DNA of 64,000 bases from Paraburkholderia sp. UYCP14C (GCF_004197395.1 NZ_SELS01000017.1:1-64000); one strand, 5' to 3'; counted from the first letter of the stretch, positions 46,769 to 58,682 are shown. Translations and numbers: made by a program. The notes: a model not told the origin generated them from the sequence alone.

Positions 46769-47695
46769 TCAGAGCTTGCCGATCAACGCCATCGCGGCGG
46801 CCGGATTGCGCTCCTTGAAGCCGCTGATCACATACAGATAGACGTCGCGTTTTGCTGCCTTCGCGGGCGGCTCCGCGCAGGTCTCGAGGTCTTCCGGCGT
46901 CGCGCCGGCGGCGAGCTGGCGCGCGCGTTGCGCCCATGCGTCGAGCGCTTTCGTCGAATAGCCTTTGGCTTGCTTCTCGCTCGTGCCCATGATGCGCGCG
47001 TAGACGAACGGCGCGGTGAGGTCGGCGATCTGCGGATACTCGCTGTCGGCCGCGAGCACGACCGCGACCTTGTACTTGCGCGCCAGCGCGATGAATTCCG
47101 GCGTCCTGAACGAGTCGTGACGAACCTCGACCGCATGCCGCAACTCCTGTCCTTCGATGCTCGCGGGCAGCAGCTTCAGAAAGGCCTCGAAATCGGCCGC
47201 GTCGAATTTCCTGGTCGGCGCGAACTGCCAGTTGATGGGCCCGAGCTTCTGCCTGAGCAGCAGCACGCCGCTTGCGAAGAAGCGCTCGATCGTGTCGCCG
47301 GCATCCGCGAGCACCTTGCGGTTGGTCGCGTAACGCGGCGCTTTCAGCGAGAACACGAAATCGTCGGGCGTTTCCTGATACCACTTCTCGTAGCTGGCCG
47401 GCTTCTGCAAGCCATAGAACGTGCCGTTGATTTCGATCGACGTCAGATGCCGGCTCGCGTATTCGAGTTCGCGGCTTTGCGTGAGGTCGTCCGGATAGAA
47501 CGGGCCGCGCCACGGCGCGTAGGTCCAGCCGCCGATGCCGATGCGGATACGCGCGGCTGACGTGGACTTTCTGGACGGCTTTTCGGTTGAATTTTTCGTT
47601 GCCGCTTTCTTTGCGGCATTCGGCTTGTCGCCGAGTTCTTCGCCAGACTTCTCGCTTCGCTTGCTGCTTTCCTTCGCGCTTTTCGTTGCGGGCAC
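46769..47695 (-). CDS. DUF72 domain-containing protein
   Basis: This 308-residue protein has a Lys/Ser-rich basic tail of about 48 residues followed by a DUF72 TIM-barrel-like domain: RIGIGGWTYAPWRGPFYP at the start, then LTSIEINGTFYG, then FVFSLKAPRY. Near the C-terminus are YARIMGT and VYLYVISGFKERNPAAAM. The family (YecE-like) has no proven activity. The long basic leader is unusual for it and suggests nucleic-acid contact or a disordered extension. Upstream region 46506-46768 holds no gene. Confidence 0.88.
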   Translation of the reverse strand: MPATKSAKESSKRSEKSGEELGDKPNAAKKAATKNSTEKPSRKSTSAARIRIGIGGWTYAPWRGPFYPDDLTQSRELEYASRHLTSIEINGTFYGLQKPASYEKWYQETPDDFVFSLKAPRYATNRKVLADAGDTIERFFASGVLLLRQKLGPINWQFAPTRKFDAADFEAFLKLLPASIEGQELRHAVEVRHDSFRTPEFIALARKYKVAVVLAADSEYPQIADLTAPFVYARIMGTSEKQAKGYSTKALDAWAQRARQLAAGATPEDLETCAEPPAKAAKRDVYLYVISGFKERNPAAAMALIGKL

Positions 47696-47734
47696 CTGGG
47701 CTCTCCTTCGGGCTGCGACGGGAAAGCTCGTAGA

Positions 47735-48523
47735 TTAGCCGCTTTTGTCGCGGCGCGCGGCGCTTGCCGGACCGGCCGTCTTAGCCGCGGTCTTGGCTTC
47801 GCCGGCCGCGGTGCTGGCTTCGTCGAAACGACGGCTCGCCTCGGCCACTTCCACGCGAAAGCGCTGCAACGCGCCGAGCGCGAGGTCGGGCGGCGTCAGC
47901 GCGGCCCACAGCACGTCGATCAGTTGATCGGCGGTGGCCTCGATATCGATCTGCCGGTTCGCCAGCGTCGCGTCCCACAGCACGTGCTCCATCGGGCCGA
48001 ACACCATCGAGCGCAACAGGCGCAGCGGCATGTCGGCGCGAACCTCGCCGCTTTGCTGGCCTTGCGCGAGCACGCGCATCAACGGCGCGGTGTAGCGGCG
48101 CTGCAATTCGGTCAGCGCTTCGGCCAACTCGTGATGCCGCGCACGGCCTTCGGATAGCACGAGCGCGCACAGGTCGGTGCCGTTCACCAGCATCAGCCGC
48201 AGATGCATGCGCACGATGAACGCGAACTGCTGGCGCAGGTTGCCGTCGCGCGGCAGGCCCGCCTCGATCGCGTCGATGATCTCGTCGTACCAATCGCCGA
48301 TGACCCGGGCGCACAACTCGCGCTTGCCGCGAAAGTAGCTGAACACCGTCGCCTCGGAGATGCCGAGGCGCTGCGCGATTTCCGCGGTGGTCGCGCGTTC
48401 GTAGCCCTTTTCGGAGAACACGTCGCGCCCCGCCTGAAGAATCTCCTTCACGCGCTGCTGTGACTTGCGCCCGGCCGGCTGGCGACGCGAGACAGGTAGT
48501 CCGGCCTTCTCGGCAACCGTCAT
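47735..48523 (-). CDS. TetR family transcriptional regulator (LiuQ-like by position)
   Basis: This 262-residue protein has a TetR helix-turn-helix (residues about 25-70: ILQAGRDVFSEKGYERATTAEIAQRLGISEATVFSYF, quoted as pieces AEIAQRLG and ISEATVFSYFRGK), a helical ligand domain and an Ala/Thr-rich basic tail of about 35 residues. It is divergent from the isovaleryl-CoA dehydrogenase operon with 248 bases between. TetR-type LiuQ regulators of leucine degradation are known in betaproteobacteria, so it probably represses the liu operon in the absence of an acyl-CoA. The ATG at 48523 is preferred over a TTG three codons upstream. Confidence 0.88.
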   Translation of the reverse strand: MTVAEKAGLPVSRRQPAGRKSQQRVKEILQAGRDVFSEKGYERATTAEIAQRLGISEATVFSYFRGKRELCARVIGDWYDEIIDAIEAGLPRDGNLRQQFAFIVRMHLRLMLVNGTDLCALVLSEGRARHHELAEALTELQRRYTAPLMRVLAQGQQSGEVRADMPLRLLRSMVFGPMEHVLWDATLANRQIDIEATADQLIDVLWAALTPPDLALGALQRFRVEVAEASRRFDEASTAAGEAKTAAKTAGPASAARRDKSG

Positions 48524-48670
48524 ATGAGTCAAATTCAGATTTTCGATGCAAGTTGGGGGCCAAACTGGCGTTTGAACGCCGTGAATATGCCCGATGAGCG
48601 CGATCGTAGCACCGAATCAGCCGGCTGACGCGGATTTGTAAAATTTCTGAGTAAGACTCAAAAATACCTA

Positions 48671-48699
48671 TTGACGCTTACGTCAATCTGGCGTGAAAT
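48671..48699 (+). promoter_or_regulatory. liu operon promoter overlapping a TetR-type palindrome
   Basis: TTGACG (48671-48676) matches a sigma70 -35 box; 17 bases later TGAAAT (48694-48699) fits a -10 box. The -35 box is also the left arm of a perfect palindrome, TTGACG-CTTA-CGTCAA (48671-48686), a size suited to a TetR dimer. A second short inverted repeat, TGAGT-AAG-ACTCA, lies at 48648-48660. Binding here would block RNA polymerase. Confidence 0.65.
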
Positions 48700-48771
48700 G
48701 CGCCATGACACGTTTTCGCGTGCCGCTTCGCGTTGCATCGGCGGCCGCCCACGAACTCAGGAGACACCGCA

Positions 48772-49953
48772 ATGCTCAATCTGCCCGGTTTGCAGTTCCC
48801 GCTCGGCGAAGAGGTCGAAATGCTGCGCGACAGCATCGCGTCGTTCGCCGCCAAAGAAATCGCGCCGCGCGCGGGGGAAATCGATCGCACCGATCAGTTT
48901 CCGATGGACCTGTGGCGCAAGTTCGGCGACCTCGGCGTGCTCGGCATGACGGTCTCCGAGGAGTACGGCGGCGCGAACATGGGCTATACCGCGCACATGG
49001 TCGCGATGGAGGAAATCTCGCGGGCGTCGGCATCGGTCGGCCTGTCGTACGGCGCGCATTCGAACCTGTGCGTGAACCAGATTCATCGCAACGGCACCGA
49101 CGCGCAGAAGCGAAAGTATCTGCCGAAGCTCGTATCTGGCGAACACGTCGGCGCGCTTGCGATGAGCGAGCCGAACGCGGGTTCGGACGTGGTCAGCATG
49201 AAGCTGCGCGCCGAGAAGAAGGGCGATCGTTACGTGCTGAACGGCACCAAGATGTGGATCACCAACGGCCCGGATTGCGACACGCTGGTGGTCTATGCGA
49301 AGACCGATCCCGAAGCGAATTCGCGCGGCATCACCGCGTTCATCGTCGAGAAGGGCATGAAAGGATTCTCGGTCGCGCAGAAGCTCGACAAGCTTGGCAT
49401 GCGCGGCTCGCACACCGGCGAACTGGTGTTCCAGGACGTCGAGGTGCCGGAGGAAAACATCCTTGGGACATTGAATGGCGGCGTCAAGGTGCTGATGAGC
49501 GGTCTCGACTACGAACGCGCGGTGCTCGCGGGCGGTCCGACCGGCATCATGGTCGCGGTCATGGACGCGGTCGTGCCGTATATCCACGACCGCAAGCAGT
49601 TCGGCCAGTCGATCGGCGAATTCCAGCTGATCCAGGGCAAGGTCGCCGATCTGTACACGACCCTGCAGGCGTGCCGCGCGTATCTGTACGCGGTGGGCCG
49701 CCAGCTCGACACGCTCGGCAACGACCATGTGCGGCAAGTCCGCAAGGACTGCGCGGGCGTAATTCTGTACACGGCCGAAAAGGCGACGTGGATGGCCGGC
49801 GAGGCGATCCAGATTCTCGGCGGCAACGGCTATATCAACGAGTATCCGGTCGGGCGTCTGTGGCGCGATGCGAAGCTCTATGAAATCGGCGCGGGCACGA
49901 GCGAGATTCGTCGCATGCTGATCGGCCGCGAGTTGTTTGCCGAAACGCTGTGA
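48772..49953 (+). CDS. liuA: Isovaleryl-CoA dehydrogenase
   Basis: This 393-residue FAD enzyme of the acyl-CoA dehydrogenase family has [17 protein letters not shown] and [19 protein letters not shown] (flavin contacts), [18 protein letters not shown] with the catalytic Glu of the isovaleryl type in DYERAVLA, and [20 protein letters not shown] at the end. It oxidises isovaleryl-CoA to 3-methylcrotonyl-CoA. AGGAGA lies seven bases before the ATG at 48772. First gene of a four-gene operon covering the leucine-specific steps. Confidence 0.94.
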   Translation: MLNLPGLQFPLGEEVEMLRDSIASFAAKEIAPRAGEIDRTDQFPMDLWRKFGDLGVLGMTVSEEYGGANMGYTAHMVAMEEISRASASVGLSYGAHSNLCVNQIHRNGTDAQKRKYLPKLVSGEHVGALAMSEPNAGSDVVSMKLRAEKKGDRYVLNGTKMWITNGPDCDTLVVYAKTDPEANSRGITAFIVEKGMKGFSVAQKLDKLGMRGSHTGELVFQDVEVPEENILGTLNGGVKVLMSGLDYERAVLAGGPTGIMVAVMDAVVPYIHDRKQFGQSIGEFQLIQGKVADLYTTLQACRAYLYAVGRQLDTLGNDHVRQVRKDCAGVILYTAEKATWMAGEAIQILGGNGYINEYPVGRLWRDAKLYEIGAGTSEIRRMLIGRELFAETL

Positions 49954-49987
49954 TGCAAAACGAACGGCCCTCCGGAGAAGCCACGTC

Positions 49988-51595
49988 ATGCCGATCATCG
50001 AATCAAAACTGAACCCACGCTCGGACGACTTCCGCGCGAACGCGGCGGCGCTCGAAGCACTCGTCGCCGATCTGCGCGCGAAGATCGAGCAGCTCGCGCA
50101 GGGCGGCGGCCAGGCCGCGCGCGACAAGCACACGAGCCGCGGCAAACTGCTGCCGCGCGAGCGGATCGCATATCTGCTCGATCCGGGCACGCCGTTCCTC
50201 GAACTGTCGCAACTCGCCGCGTACGGCATGTATAACGACGACGCGCCGGGCGCCGGGGTGATCACCGGCATCGGCCGGATCGCGGGACAGGAGTGCGTGA
50301 TCGTTTGCAACGACGCGACCGTGAAGGGCGGCACCTACTATCCGGTCACCGTGAAGAAGCACGTGCGCGCGCAGGAAATCGCCAGCGAAAACCGTTTGCC
50401 CTGCGTGTACCTCGTCGACTCGGGCGGCGCGAATCTGCCGAATCAGGACGACGTGTTCCCCGATCGCGATCACTTCGGCCGCATCTTCTACAACCAGGCG
50501 AATCTGTCGGCGGCGGGCATTCCGCAGATCGCGGTCGTGATGGGCTCGTGCACCGCGGGCGGCGCGTATGTGCCGGCGATGAGCGACGAGTCGATCATCG
50601 TGAAGAACCAGGGGACGATTTTTCTCGGCGGTCCGCCGCTCGTCAAAGCCGCGACCGGCGAAGTGGTCAGTGCCGAAGATCTCGGCGGCGGCGATGTCCA
50701 TACGCGTCTGTCGGGCGTCGTCGATCATCTCGCGCAGAACGATGCGCATGCGCTCGGGATCGCGCGCAGCATCGTCGGCAATCTGAACCGCGTGAAGCCG
50801 GCGCCGCTCGTGTTGCAGGAGCCGAAGCCGCCGCGCTACGACACGCACAGCATCTACGGCGTGATTCCGGTCGACACTCGCAAGCCGTTCGACATCCGTG
50901 AGGTGATCGCGCGCATCGTCGACGATTCCGCGTTCGACGAATTCAAGGCGCGCTACGGCACCACGCTCGTGACCGGCTTCGCGCATATCTGGGGGCACCC
51001 GGTCGGCATCATCGCGAACAACGGCATTCTGTTTTCGGAGTCGGCGCTGAAGGGCACGCACTTCATCGAGCTGTGCTGCCAGCGTAAGATTCCGCTGGTG
51101 TTCCTGCAGAACATCACCGGCTTCATGGTCGGCCGCAAGTACGAAAACGAAGGCATCGCGAGGAACGGCGCGAAGATGGTCACGGCCGTTGCAACGGCGA
51201 AGGTGCCGAAGTTCACGGTGATCATCGGCGGTTCGTTCGGCGCGGGCAACTACGGCATGTGCGGCCGCGCGTATTCGCCGCGCTTCCTGTGGATGTGGCC
51301 GAACGCGCGCATCTCGGTGATGGGCGGCGAACAGGCGGCGTCGGTGCTCGCCACCGTCAAGCGCGACGGCATCGAAGCGAAGGGCGGCAGCTGGAGCGCG
51401 GAGGAAGAGGAAGCGTTCAAGCAGCCGATCCGCGAGCAATACGAGCATCAGGGCCACCCGTACTACGCGAGCGCGCGGCTGTGGGACGACGGCGTGATCG
51501 ACCCGGCGCAGACCCGCGACGTGCTCGGGCTCGGCCTGTCGGCCGCGATGAACGCGCCGATCGAAGATACGCGCTTCGGCGTGTTCAGAATGTGA
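49988..51595 (+). CDS. liuB: Methylcrotonyl-CoA carboxylase, carboxyltransferase (beta) subunit
   Basis: This 535-residue carboxyltransferase has two crotonase-fold halves. Landmarks are [19 protein letters not shown] (in part), [35 protein letters not shown] and, in the C-terminal half, [15 protein letters not shown] and [15 protein letters not shown]. It transfers carboxyl from biotin to 3-methylcrotonyl-CoA, giving 3-methylglutaconyl-CoA, as a partner of the biotin subunit encoded at 52486. It begins 34 bases after liuA, with CGGAGAAG upstream. Confidence 0.95.
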   Translation: MPIIESKLNPRSDDFRANAAALEALVADLRAKIEQLAQGGGQAARDKHTSRGKLLPRERIAYLLDPGTPFLELSQLAAYGMYNDDAPGAGVITGIGRIAGQECVIVCNDATVKGGTYYPVTVKKHVRAQEIASENRLPCVYLVDSGGANLPNQDDVFPDRDHFGRIFYNQANLSAAGIPQIAVVMGSCTAGGAYVPAMSDESIIVKNQGTIFLGGPPLVKAATGEVVSAEDLGGGDVHTRLSGVVDHLAQNDAHALGIARSIVGNLNRVKPAPLVLQEPKPPRYDTHSIYGVIPVDTRKPFDIREVIARIVDDSAFDEFKARYGTTLVTGFAHIWGHPVGIIANNGILFSESALKGTHFIELCCQRKIPLVFLQNITGFMVGRKYENEGIARNGAKMVTAVATAKVPKFTVIIGGSFGAGNYGMCGRAYSPRFLWMWPNARISVMGGEQAASVLATVKRDGIEAKGGSWSAEEEEAFKQPIREQYEHQGHPYYASARLWDDGVIDPAQTRDVLGLGLSAAMNAPIEDTRFGVFRM

Positions 51596-51644
51596 TGTCC
51601 CGCGTCGCCGCGATGCGAACAAGCCAGGCAAAGGAGTGCTACGC

Positions 51645-52433
51645 ATGCAATACGAAACGCTGAAGGTCGAGGTTGCCGGCCAGGTCGCGACGGTCACGCT
51701 CAATCGGCCGGACGTGCGCAACGCGTTCAACGAAACGATGATCGCCGAGCTGACTGCCGCATTCACCGCGCTCGACACGCGCGACGACGTGCGCGCGGTG
51801 GTGCTGGCCGCGAACGGCAAGGCGTTCTGCGCAGGCGCCGACCTGAACTGGATGAAAAAAATGTCCGGCTACTCGGACGACGAGAACCGCGCGGACGCGA
51901 TGCGGCTCGCGGGCATGCTGTCCGCCGTGTATCGCTGCAACAAGCCGGTGATCGCGCGCGTGAATGGCGACACGTACGCGGGCGGCATGGGCCTGATTGC
52001 CGCGTGCGACCTCGTCGTCGCGGTCGACAGCGCGCACTTCTGCCTGTCCGAAGCACGGCTCGGGCTGATACCCGCGACGATCGCGCCGTACGTGATTCGC
52101 GCGCTCGGCGAGCAGGCGTCGCGGCGCTACTTCGTCACCGCCGAGGCGTTCGACTGCGCGACCGCGCTGCGCCTCGGTCTGGTCAGCGAAGCGGTGACCA
52201 GCGCCGAGCAGCTCGATGCGACGGTCGCGCAGCTCGCGCAGACGCTGTGCGCGAACGGACCGCAAGCGGTGCGCGCCTGCAAGCGGCTCGTGCAGGACAT
52301 CGCGGGCCGCGAGCTGAGCGACGCGCTGATCGAGGACACGGCCGCGCGTATCGCCAGAACACGGGCCGGCGCCGAGGGCCGCGAAGGCGTCGCGTCGTTC
52401 CTCGAAAAACGCACGCCGGGCTGGCGCAACTGA
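51645..52433 (+). CDS. liuC: Methylglutaconyl-CoA hydratase (enoyl-CoA hydratase family)
   Basis: This 262-residue crotonase-fold protein has the oxyanion segments AFCAGADLNWMKKM and NGDTYAGGMGLIAACDLVVA, and the substrate motif FCLSEARLGLIPATIAPYV typical of methylglutaconyl-CoA hydratases. It hydrates 3-methylglutaconyl-CoA to HMG-CoA. The ATG at 51645 has AAGGAG eight bases upstream; the GTG at 51636 overlaps that site and was rejected. HMG-CoA lyase (liuE) is not in the four-gene set and must lie elsewhere. Confidence 0.92.
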   Translation: MQYETLKVEVAGQVATVTLNRPDVRNAFNETMIAELTAAFTALDTRDDVRAVVLAANGKAFCAGADLNWMKKMSGYSDDENRADAMRLAGMLSAVYRCNKPVIARVNGDTYAGGMGLIAACDLVVAVDSAHFCLSEARLGLIPATIAPYVIRALGEQASRRYFVTAEAFDCATALRLGLVSEAVTSAEQLDATVAQLAQTLCANGPQAVRACKRLVQDIAGRELSDALIEDTAARIARTRAGAEGREGVASFLEKRTPGWRN

Positions 52434-52485
52434 CAGGCCCCGCTAACGACAACCGCCCCGTACCGCCTATTTCATCGAGACACTC

Positions 52486-54555
<2,070 letters not shown>

Positions 54556-54581
54556 GCGTGCGGCTTGAGTGAGTGGATGAA

Positions 54582-55373
54582 CTAGGCGAGCCGCGCGTAG
54601 CCCGCCGCGCGTGCCTCGCTTTCGAGCTCGCTGATGCGCGCGTAGTCGGTCAGCGGCAGCGTCGAAAAGCCCGTTAAACGCAGGCGTTTTGCACGCTCGG
54701 GACGGATGCTCAGCGTCTCGTTCAGCGCGTCGCGCAGCGCGCCGATCGTGGCCGGCGGCACATTGGCCGCGGCGATCAGCGGCAAGCCCGGCGACGCGGC
54801 GGTCATGCCGATCGCGCGCACGCGCTGCGCCAGTTCCGGCAGCACGTCGCAAACGAAGGCAAAGGTCACGCAGTCGATCGCGGCGACGTCCGCGCGGTTG
54901 TCGGCGACCGCGCGCAGCGAGCCGAGATGCGAGCCGGTGCGCAGCACCGCGCCGAAGAACATGCCGGCGCGTGCGAGCGGCGCGACCGCGTGACGAAACG
55001 CGTTCATGCCGCTGTTCGAATCGTCCTGATTGTAGGCGGCGCGCGCGCCCCGGCACGAGGCGAGTGAGTCGAAGCGCGAGTCGGCGCGCGTGACCAGTAC
55101 GCTCGAGTAATGCGCGCCGTCGCAGCCGGGCGCATCGAAGCAGGGTGTCGCCACCAGTTGCACTTCGGCGTGCAGCCCCTGCATCAGCGGATAACCGCAG
55201 GTCTGCGAGATCAGCAGGTTCGGGCGCCGCCAGAAGCCGTGCAGTTCCTCGTCAGGTTCGACGATGCGGCAGGCGGGCTTGACCCGGCGCAGCACGTCGT
55301 CGAGCCACTCGCGCCACTCGAGGTCGAGCGCGGGTGTCACGTTGTACATCGGCAGGGCGGCGATCCAGCTCAT
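54582..55373 (-). CDS. PhnD-like periplasmic-binding-fold protein without signal peptide
   Basis: This 263-residue protein starts directly with the mature-fold strand MSWIAALPMYNV and continues with LLISQTCGYPLMQGLH, a pattern of the phosphate/phosphonate (PhnD/SsuA-like) binding-protein superfamily. NQDDSNSGMNAFRH and the ADVAAIDCVTFAFV strand complete the two-lobe site. No signal peptide or lipobox is present, so it should stay in the cytosol or depend on a mis-placed start; no permease or ATPase gene is nearby. It may be a sensor or enzyme rather than a transporter part. Confidence 0.75.
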   Translation of the reverse strand: MSWIAALPMYNVTPALDLEWREWLDDVLRRVKPACRIVEPDEELHGFWRRPNLLISQTCGYPLMQGLHAEVQLVATPCFDAPGCDGAHYSSVLVTRADSRFDSLASCRGARAAYNQDDSNSGMNAFRHAVAPLARAGMFFGAVLRTGSHLGSLRAVADNRADVAAIDCVTFAFVCDVLPELAQRVRAIGMTAASPGLPLIAAANVPPATIGALRDALNETLSIRPERAKRLRLTGFSTLPLTDYARISELESEARAAGYARLA

Positions 55374-55392
55374 GAAGGTGTATCTCGCACAC

Positions 55393-55671
55393 CTAATGTC
55401 TGACCAATTTGAACTCGTCGAGACCGAGCCGCACCGGCTCGCTCGGCGTGAACTGCCATCGCTGCGCGGCTACAGAGAGGATCTCGTCCTGCGCATCCTC
55501 GAACGCGACCAGCAGGTCCTGCTTGCGACGGCTCACCGCGCCGCAGAACTCCACCAGCGCGTCGGCGCTGACTTCAAAAATCTGCGCACGATCGTCGCAG
55601 CACACGCGGAACGCGACCGTTGCGCATTCCGTCACACAGGGCCGGAACCCTTCATCGACATAGACCGACAT
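55393..55671 (-). CDS. Small DUF1488-like protein
   Basis: This 92-residue protein begins MSVYVDEGFRPCVTECATV and continues as FRVCCDDRAQIFEVSADALVEF with a final RLGLDEFKLVRH strand. The layout of an N-terminal beta hairpin and a central helix is like DUF1488 proteins of Burkholderia, but the similarity is judged by eye. AAGGAG lies before the ATG at 55671. It ends 19 bases before the PhnD-like gene begins on the same strand and may be co-transcribed with it. Confidence 0.6.
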   Translation of the reverse strand: MSVYVDEGFRPCVTECATVAFRVCCDDRAQIFEVSADALVEFCGAVSRRKQDLLVAFEDAQDEILSVAAQRWQFTPSEPVRLGLDEFKLVRH

Positions 55672-56124
55672 GGCGAACTCCTTCGGACGCCTGAATCGAC
55701 AGCATGACAAACCGCGCCTGCTCGGTATGTGGGAGAACCGGCATTGACGGCAAAATGCCCGGTGCCGCGGCAGGCGCGACGGTCCGGAAACTGGCGGAAA
55801 GTAAGCCAGAAACTGGCGGCGGACCATCGAGCCCGAGCCAGGGCCGCGGCGTGAACCGTGACCGGAGGGAAGACGGTGGCGGTTCGACTCGCCGCCGGCC
55901 TTGCCTCGTGATGGGCCGCCGCGGGTCGGAATCGCGGCGGGCACTGCTCAGAAGACGCTTAAATCAGATGCTCCAATCCAGCATTGAAATCGACGCGCGA
56001 ATCGCTGACGCTCCCCGCAGGTATCCACTTTACGATCAGCGCGCATTTCGTGCAGACGATGAGCGCAGCGGGGCTGGCGGAGTTGATTCTTAAAGGCCAC
56101 GCGCGGTGCCAACGCGGCGGACGA
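55672..56124. other. Intergenic region between the DUF1488-like and antiporter genes
   Basis: About 450 bases. A plus-strand frame at 55984-56214 (76 codons) is open but runs into the antiporter's 3' end and has no ribosome binding site or known motif. No hairpin with T-run was noticed. The promoter of the minus-strand DUF1488-like gene must be here. Confidence 0.4.
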
Positions 56125-57414
56125 TTATTCCCTCGCCGCGGCGTGCATGCGTCGCGGCGACGCGTTCGTCGCGTGAGTGTCGGCGAAACTGAGCCGGCGG
56201 ATCAGCGGGCCTAATGTGGTTGCCTGAATCAGCAGGCTGAACACGACGACCAGATAAGTGACGCCGATGAACATGTCGCGTCCATGAAACTCCGGCAGCG
56301 ACAGCGCGAGCGCGATCGAGATGCCGCCGCGCAGGCCGCCCCATGTCAGCACGACAGCCGAATGCGGGTTGAGCCGCCGGAAGTTCTGCAGCGCGAGCAG
56401 CGGAATCGCGACGCTGACGCCGCGCGCGAACAGCACGACCGGAATCGCCGCGAGCCCGAGCCAAACGATCTCGAGGCGTAGCGACAGCGCAATGATCTCG
56501 AGCCCGATCAGCCCGAACAGCACGAGATTGAGCAACTCGTCGAGCAGGTCCCAGAAGTTGAACAGATGCTCCCGTGTCTTCTCCGACATCGAAGTCGACG
56601 CGCCGTGATTGCCGATCACGAGCCCCATGATCACGACCGCGAGGGGGGCCGACACATGCAGCGCTTCGGCGAGACTATAGCCGCCGGTCGCGAGCGCCAG
56701 GGTGATCAGGATCTCGACGGGATAGCTGTCGATGCCTCGCAGCAGCAACGACGCGCCAAAGCCGAGCGCCGCGCCGAGCACGAGCGCGCCAGCGACTTCG
56801 CGCAGCAGATCGACCGCGATCGCGCCCGCGGAAAACTCGTTCGCGCCGGTCGCGAGCCCGACCAGCGTGACGAACGCGACGACGGCCGTGCCGTCGTTGA
56901 ACAGCGATTCGCCGGTAATCTTGGTTTCGAGGCTTTCGGGCGCCGCTGCGCGCTTGAGCACGCTCAGCACCGCGATCGGATCGGTCGGCGAGATCAGCGC
57001 ACCGAACGCGAGGCACCACGGCAGGCTCACCGGCTGGCCGAGCCATTGCGCCGCGTAGTAAAAGCCGAAGCCGACCACCGCGATCGAAATCAAGACGCCG
57101 ATCGTCGCGAGCATCAGCACCGCGCGCCGCTGCGTGCGCATCTTCGACAGATCGACGTGCAGCGCGCCGGCGAACAGCAGCAGGCTCAGCAGGCCGTGAA
57201 ATACGATGTCGGCAAAATCGATCTGCACGACGATCTTGCGCGCGGCGATCGCCATAGCCGGATAGTAGAAGCCGAGCGCCGAAATGCCGACGCAGACGAC
57301 GAGCCCGACCGCGGTGATGCCGAGCGTGTCCGGCAACCTGATGAACCGATAATTGAGGATGCCGAATAGCGCGACGATGGCGAACAGCGCACCGGCAATC
57401 TGGAACACGCTCAT
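56125..57414 (-). CDS. Cation:proton antiporter, CPA1 (NhaP/NHE) type
   Basis: This 429-residue membrane protein has about twelve to thirteen spans. Ion-site motifs of CPA1 are seen: LISPTDPIAVLSVLKRA (Asp of the TDP unwound helix) and GESLFNDGTAVVAFV (Asn-Asp pair). The Arg-containing span TWGGLRGGISIALALSLP is also present. It exchanges Na+ or K+ for H+ and aids pH homeostasis. The ATG at 57414 begins the first span directly; a 24-residue upstream extension looks untranslated. Confidence 0.92.
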   Translation of the reverse strand: MSVFQIAGALFAIVALFGILNYRFIRLPDTLGITAVGLVVCVGISALGFYYPAMAIAARKIVVQIDFADIVFHGLLSLLLFAGALHVDLSKMRTQRRAVLMLATIGVLISIAVVGFGFYYAAQWLGQPVSLPWCLAFGALISPTDPIAVLSVLKRAAAPESLETKITGESLFNDGTAVVAFVTLVGLATGANEFSAGAIAVDLLREVAGALVLGAALGFGASLLLRGIDSYPVEILITLALATGGYSLAEALHVSAPLAVVIMGLVIGNHGASTSMSEKTREHLFNFWDLLDELLNLVLFGLIGLEIIALSLRLEIVWLGLAAIPVVLFARGVSVAIPLLALQNFRRLNPHSAVVLTWGGLRGGISIALALSLPEFHGRDMFIGVTYLVVVFSLLIQATTLGPLIRRLSFADTHATNASPRRMHAAARE

Positions 57415-58176
57415 CGTGCATGCTCCCGCGCTTCGGGGCAGCGCGAACGTGTAATCACGGTGGCACCGGGGTGGCTTGCGCGACAACGCATAAAACCGGC
57501 AGGCAGAGGAAGCCGCCGCGATTGCGACATTGAACCAGCGAGATATTTCACCAGCAATTCCTTATTCAGGCTCGTTCGATCCGATAAACGATCAGCGGTC
57601 TGCAATGACACGATCCTTGCCGCTGGCGATACCGCGATGTACCGGTACGGACGCTTCATTCAAACGCGACGGACGATGTGATCAGACGCAGCATACTTTT
57701 TTCGGACTACGAGCGGATGATGGCGAACCGAGAGGGCTAGGCTCGCCAGATTGGCGCCACGATGGGCAATCATAGTGTTCGGACTACTGAAGCGTCGAGG
57801 GAGTTCCGGTCATTAATTTGGGATGTGGCTTTTTATTTCGAGACCTGTGCTGCGGCCTGATTCGGCATTGAATTATATCTGATTGACGGTCATGAAATCG
57901 CAATGTGTATTTGCCGGGTCGATGACTTAACATTGCATGGATTATTGCGCTTAATTGTTGAAAAATGCGTTAAGCAAATATTAATCTTGCGAGAAAGCCA
58001 TTTCGCGCTTCTTTGCGGATGATTGACGCTGGAATTCGCATGTCGAGAGCAGGGAAAGCCCTAATCGAAATTCGCCCAGGATATGACAATTTTTGACAAA
58101 TATTGGTCGAGAATGATGCAGCATCAATACATGGCGAAATGCCGTTGTGTAGCAATGGCTGAAGACGGAGGAGAGC
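57415..58176. other. AT-richer intergenic region
   Basis: About 760 bases between the antiporter and the small protein at 58177. From about 57780 to 58170 the base composition drops to clearly AT-rich with several TTAAT/ATTAA stretches, unlike the GC-rich flanks. No gene is recognised. It probably contains promoters in both directions and possibly binding sites for a nucleoid silencer. Confidence 0.4.
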
Positions 58177-58473
58177 ATGGAGCAAACCTATCGTTATAGA
58201 GGTTTCGAGATCGTGGTCAACGCATTGCGCGCCGCCGATACGTCCACGCTCGTCGGCGACGCCACGGCGCGGCGCGCGTACGTGGCGAGCGTCACGTTAA
58301 AGACGCGGCTGATCGGCGGGGAGTGGTCGACTGCTTTCCGCGTGTGTTCGCTGCCCAGTCGTGCGTCGACGGATCTGCGGGAAGTGCTCGCGGGTGGATT
58401 CTCGGCCGCCACTCGGGTCGTCGACGACGTGATGAGCGTGATGGGCGACGGGGTCGCGCGCAAGGCAGCGTGA
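58177..58473 (+). CDS. Small hypothetical protein
   Basis: This 98-residue protein starts MEQTYRYRGFEIVVNALRAA and contains RRAYVASVTLKTRLIGGEWS and a helical end VVDDVMSVMGDG. The alternating strands with an RGFEI start look like small cytosolic Burkholderia proteins of unknown role. GGAGGAGAG lies just before the ATG, giving strong translational support. A terminator follows 210 bases downstream. Confidence 0.65.
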   Translation: MEQTYRYRGFEIVVNALRAADTSTLVGDATARRAYVASVTLKTRLIGGEWSTAFRVCSLPSRASTDLREVLAGGFSAATRVVDDVMSVMGDGVARKAA

Positions 58474-58682
58474 GATCAACAACATGGGCCTCGATAGCAA
58501 GGGGCAGGCATAAGCCGGCGCAGGGGGGCGCAAACTGTTCGGCGTTTCAGGGCACTCACGATCATCGACCGTCGACTACCCGTCGTCGGTCGCGGCAAGC
58601 GAAGTAATAACCACGCGCATTCCTGTTGTGCGTGTGGGTCCCAGGCAGGGCGTGCTCGTCTCCTCAGCGTCCTGTTGTTTTA

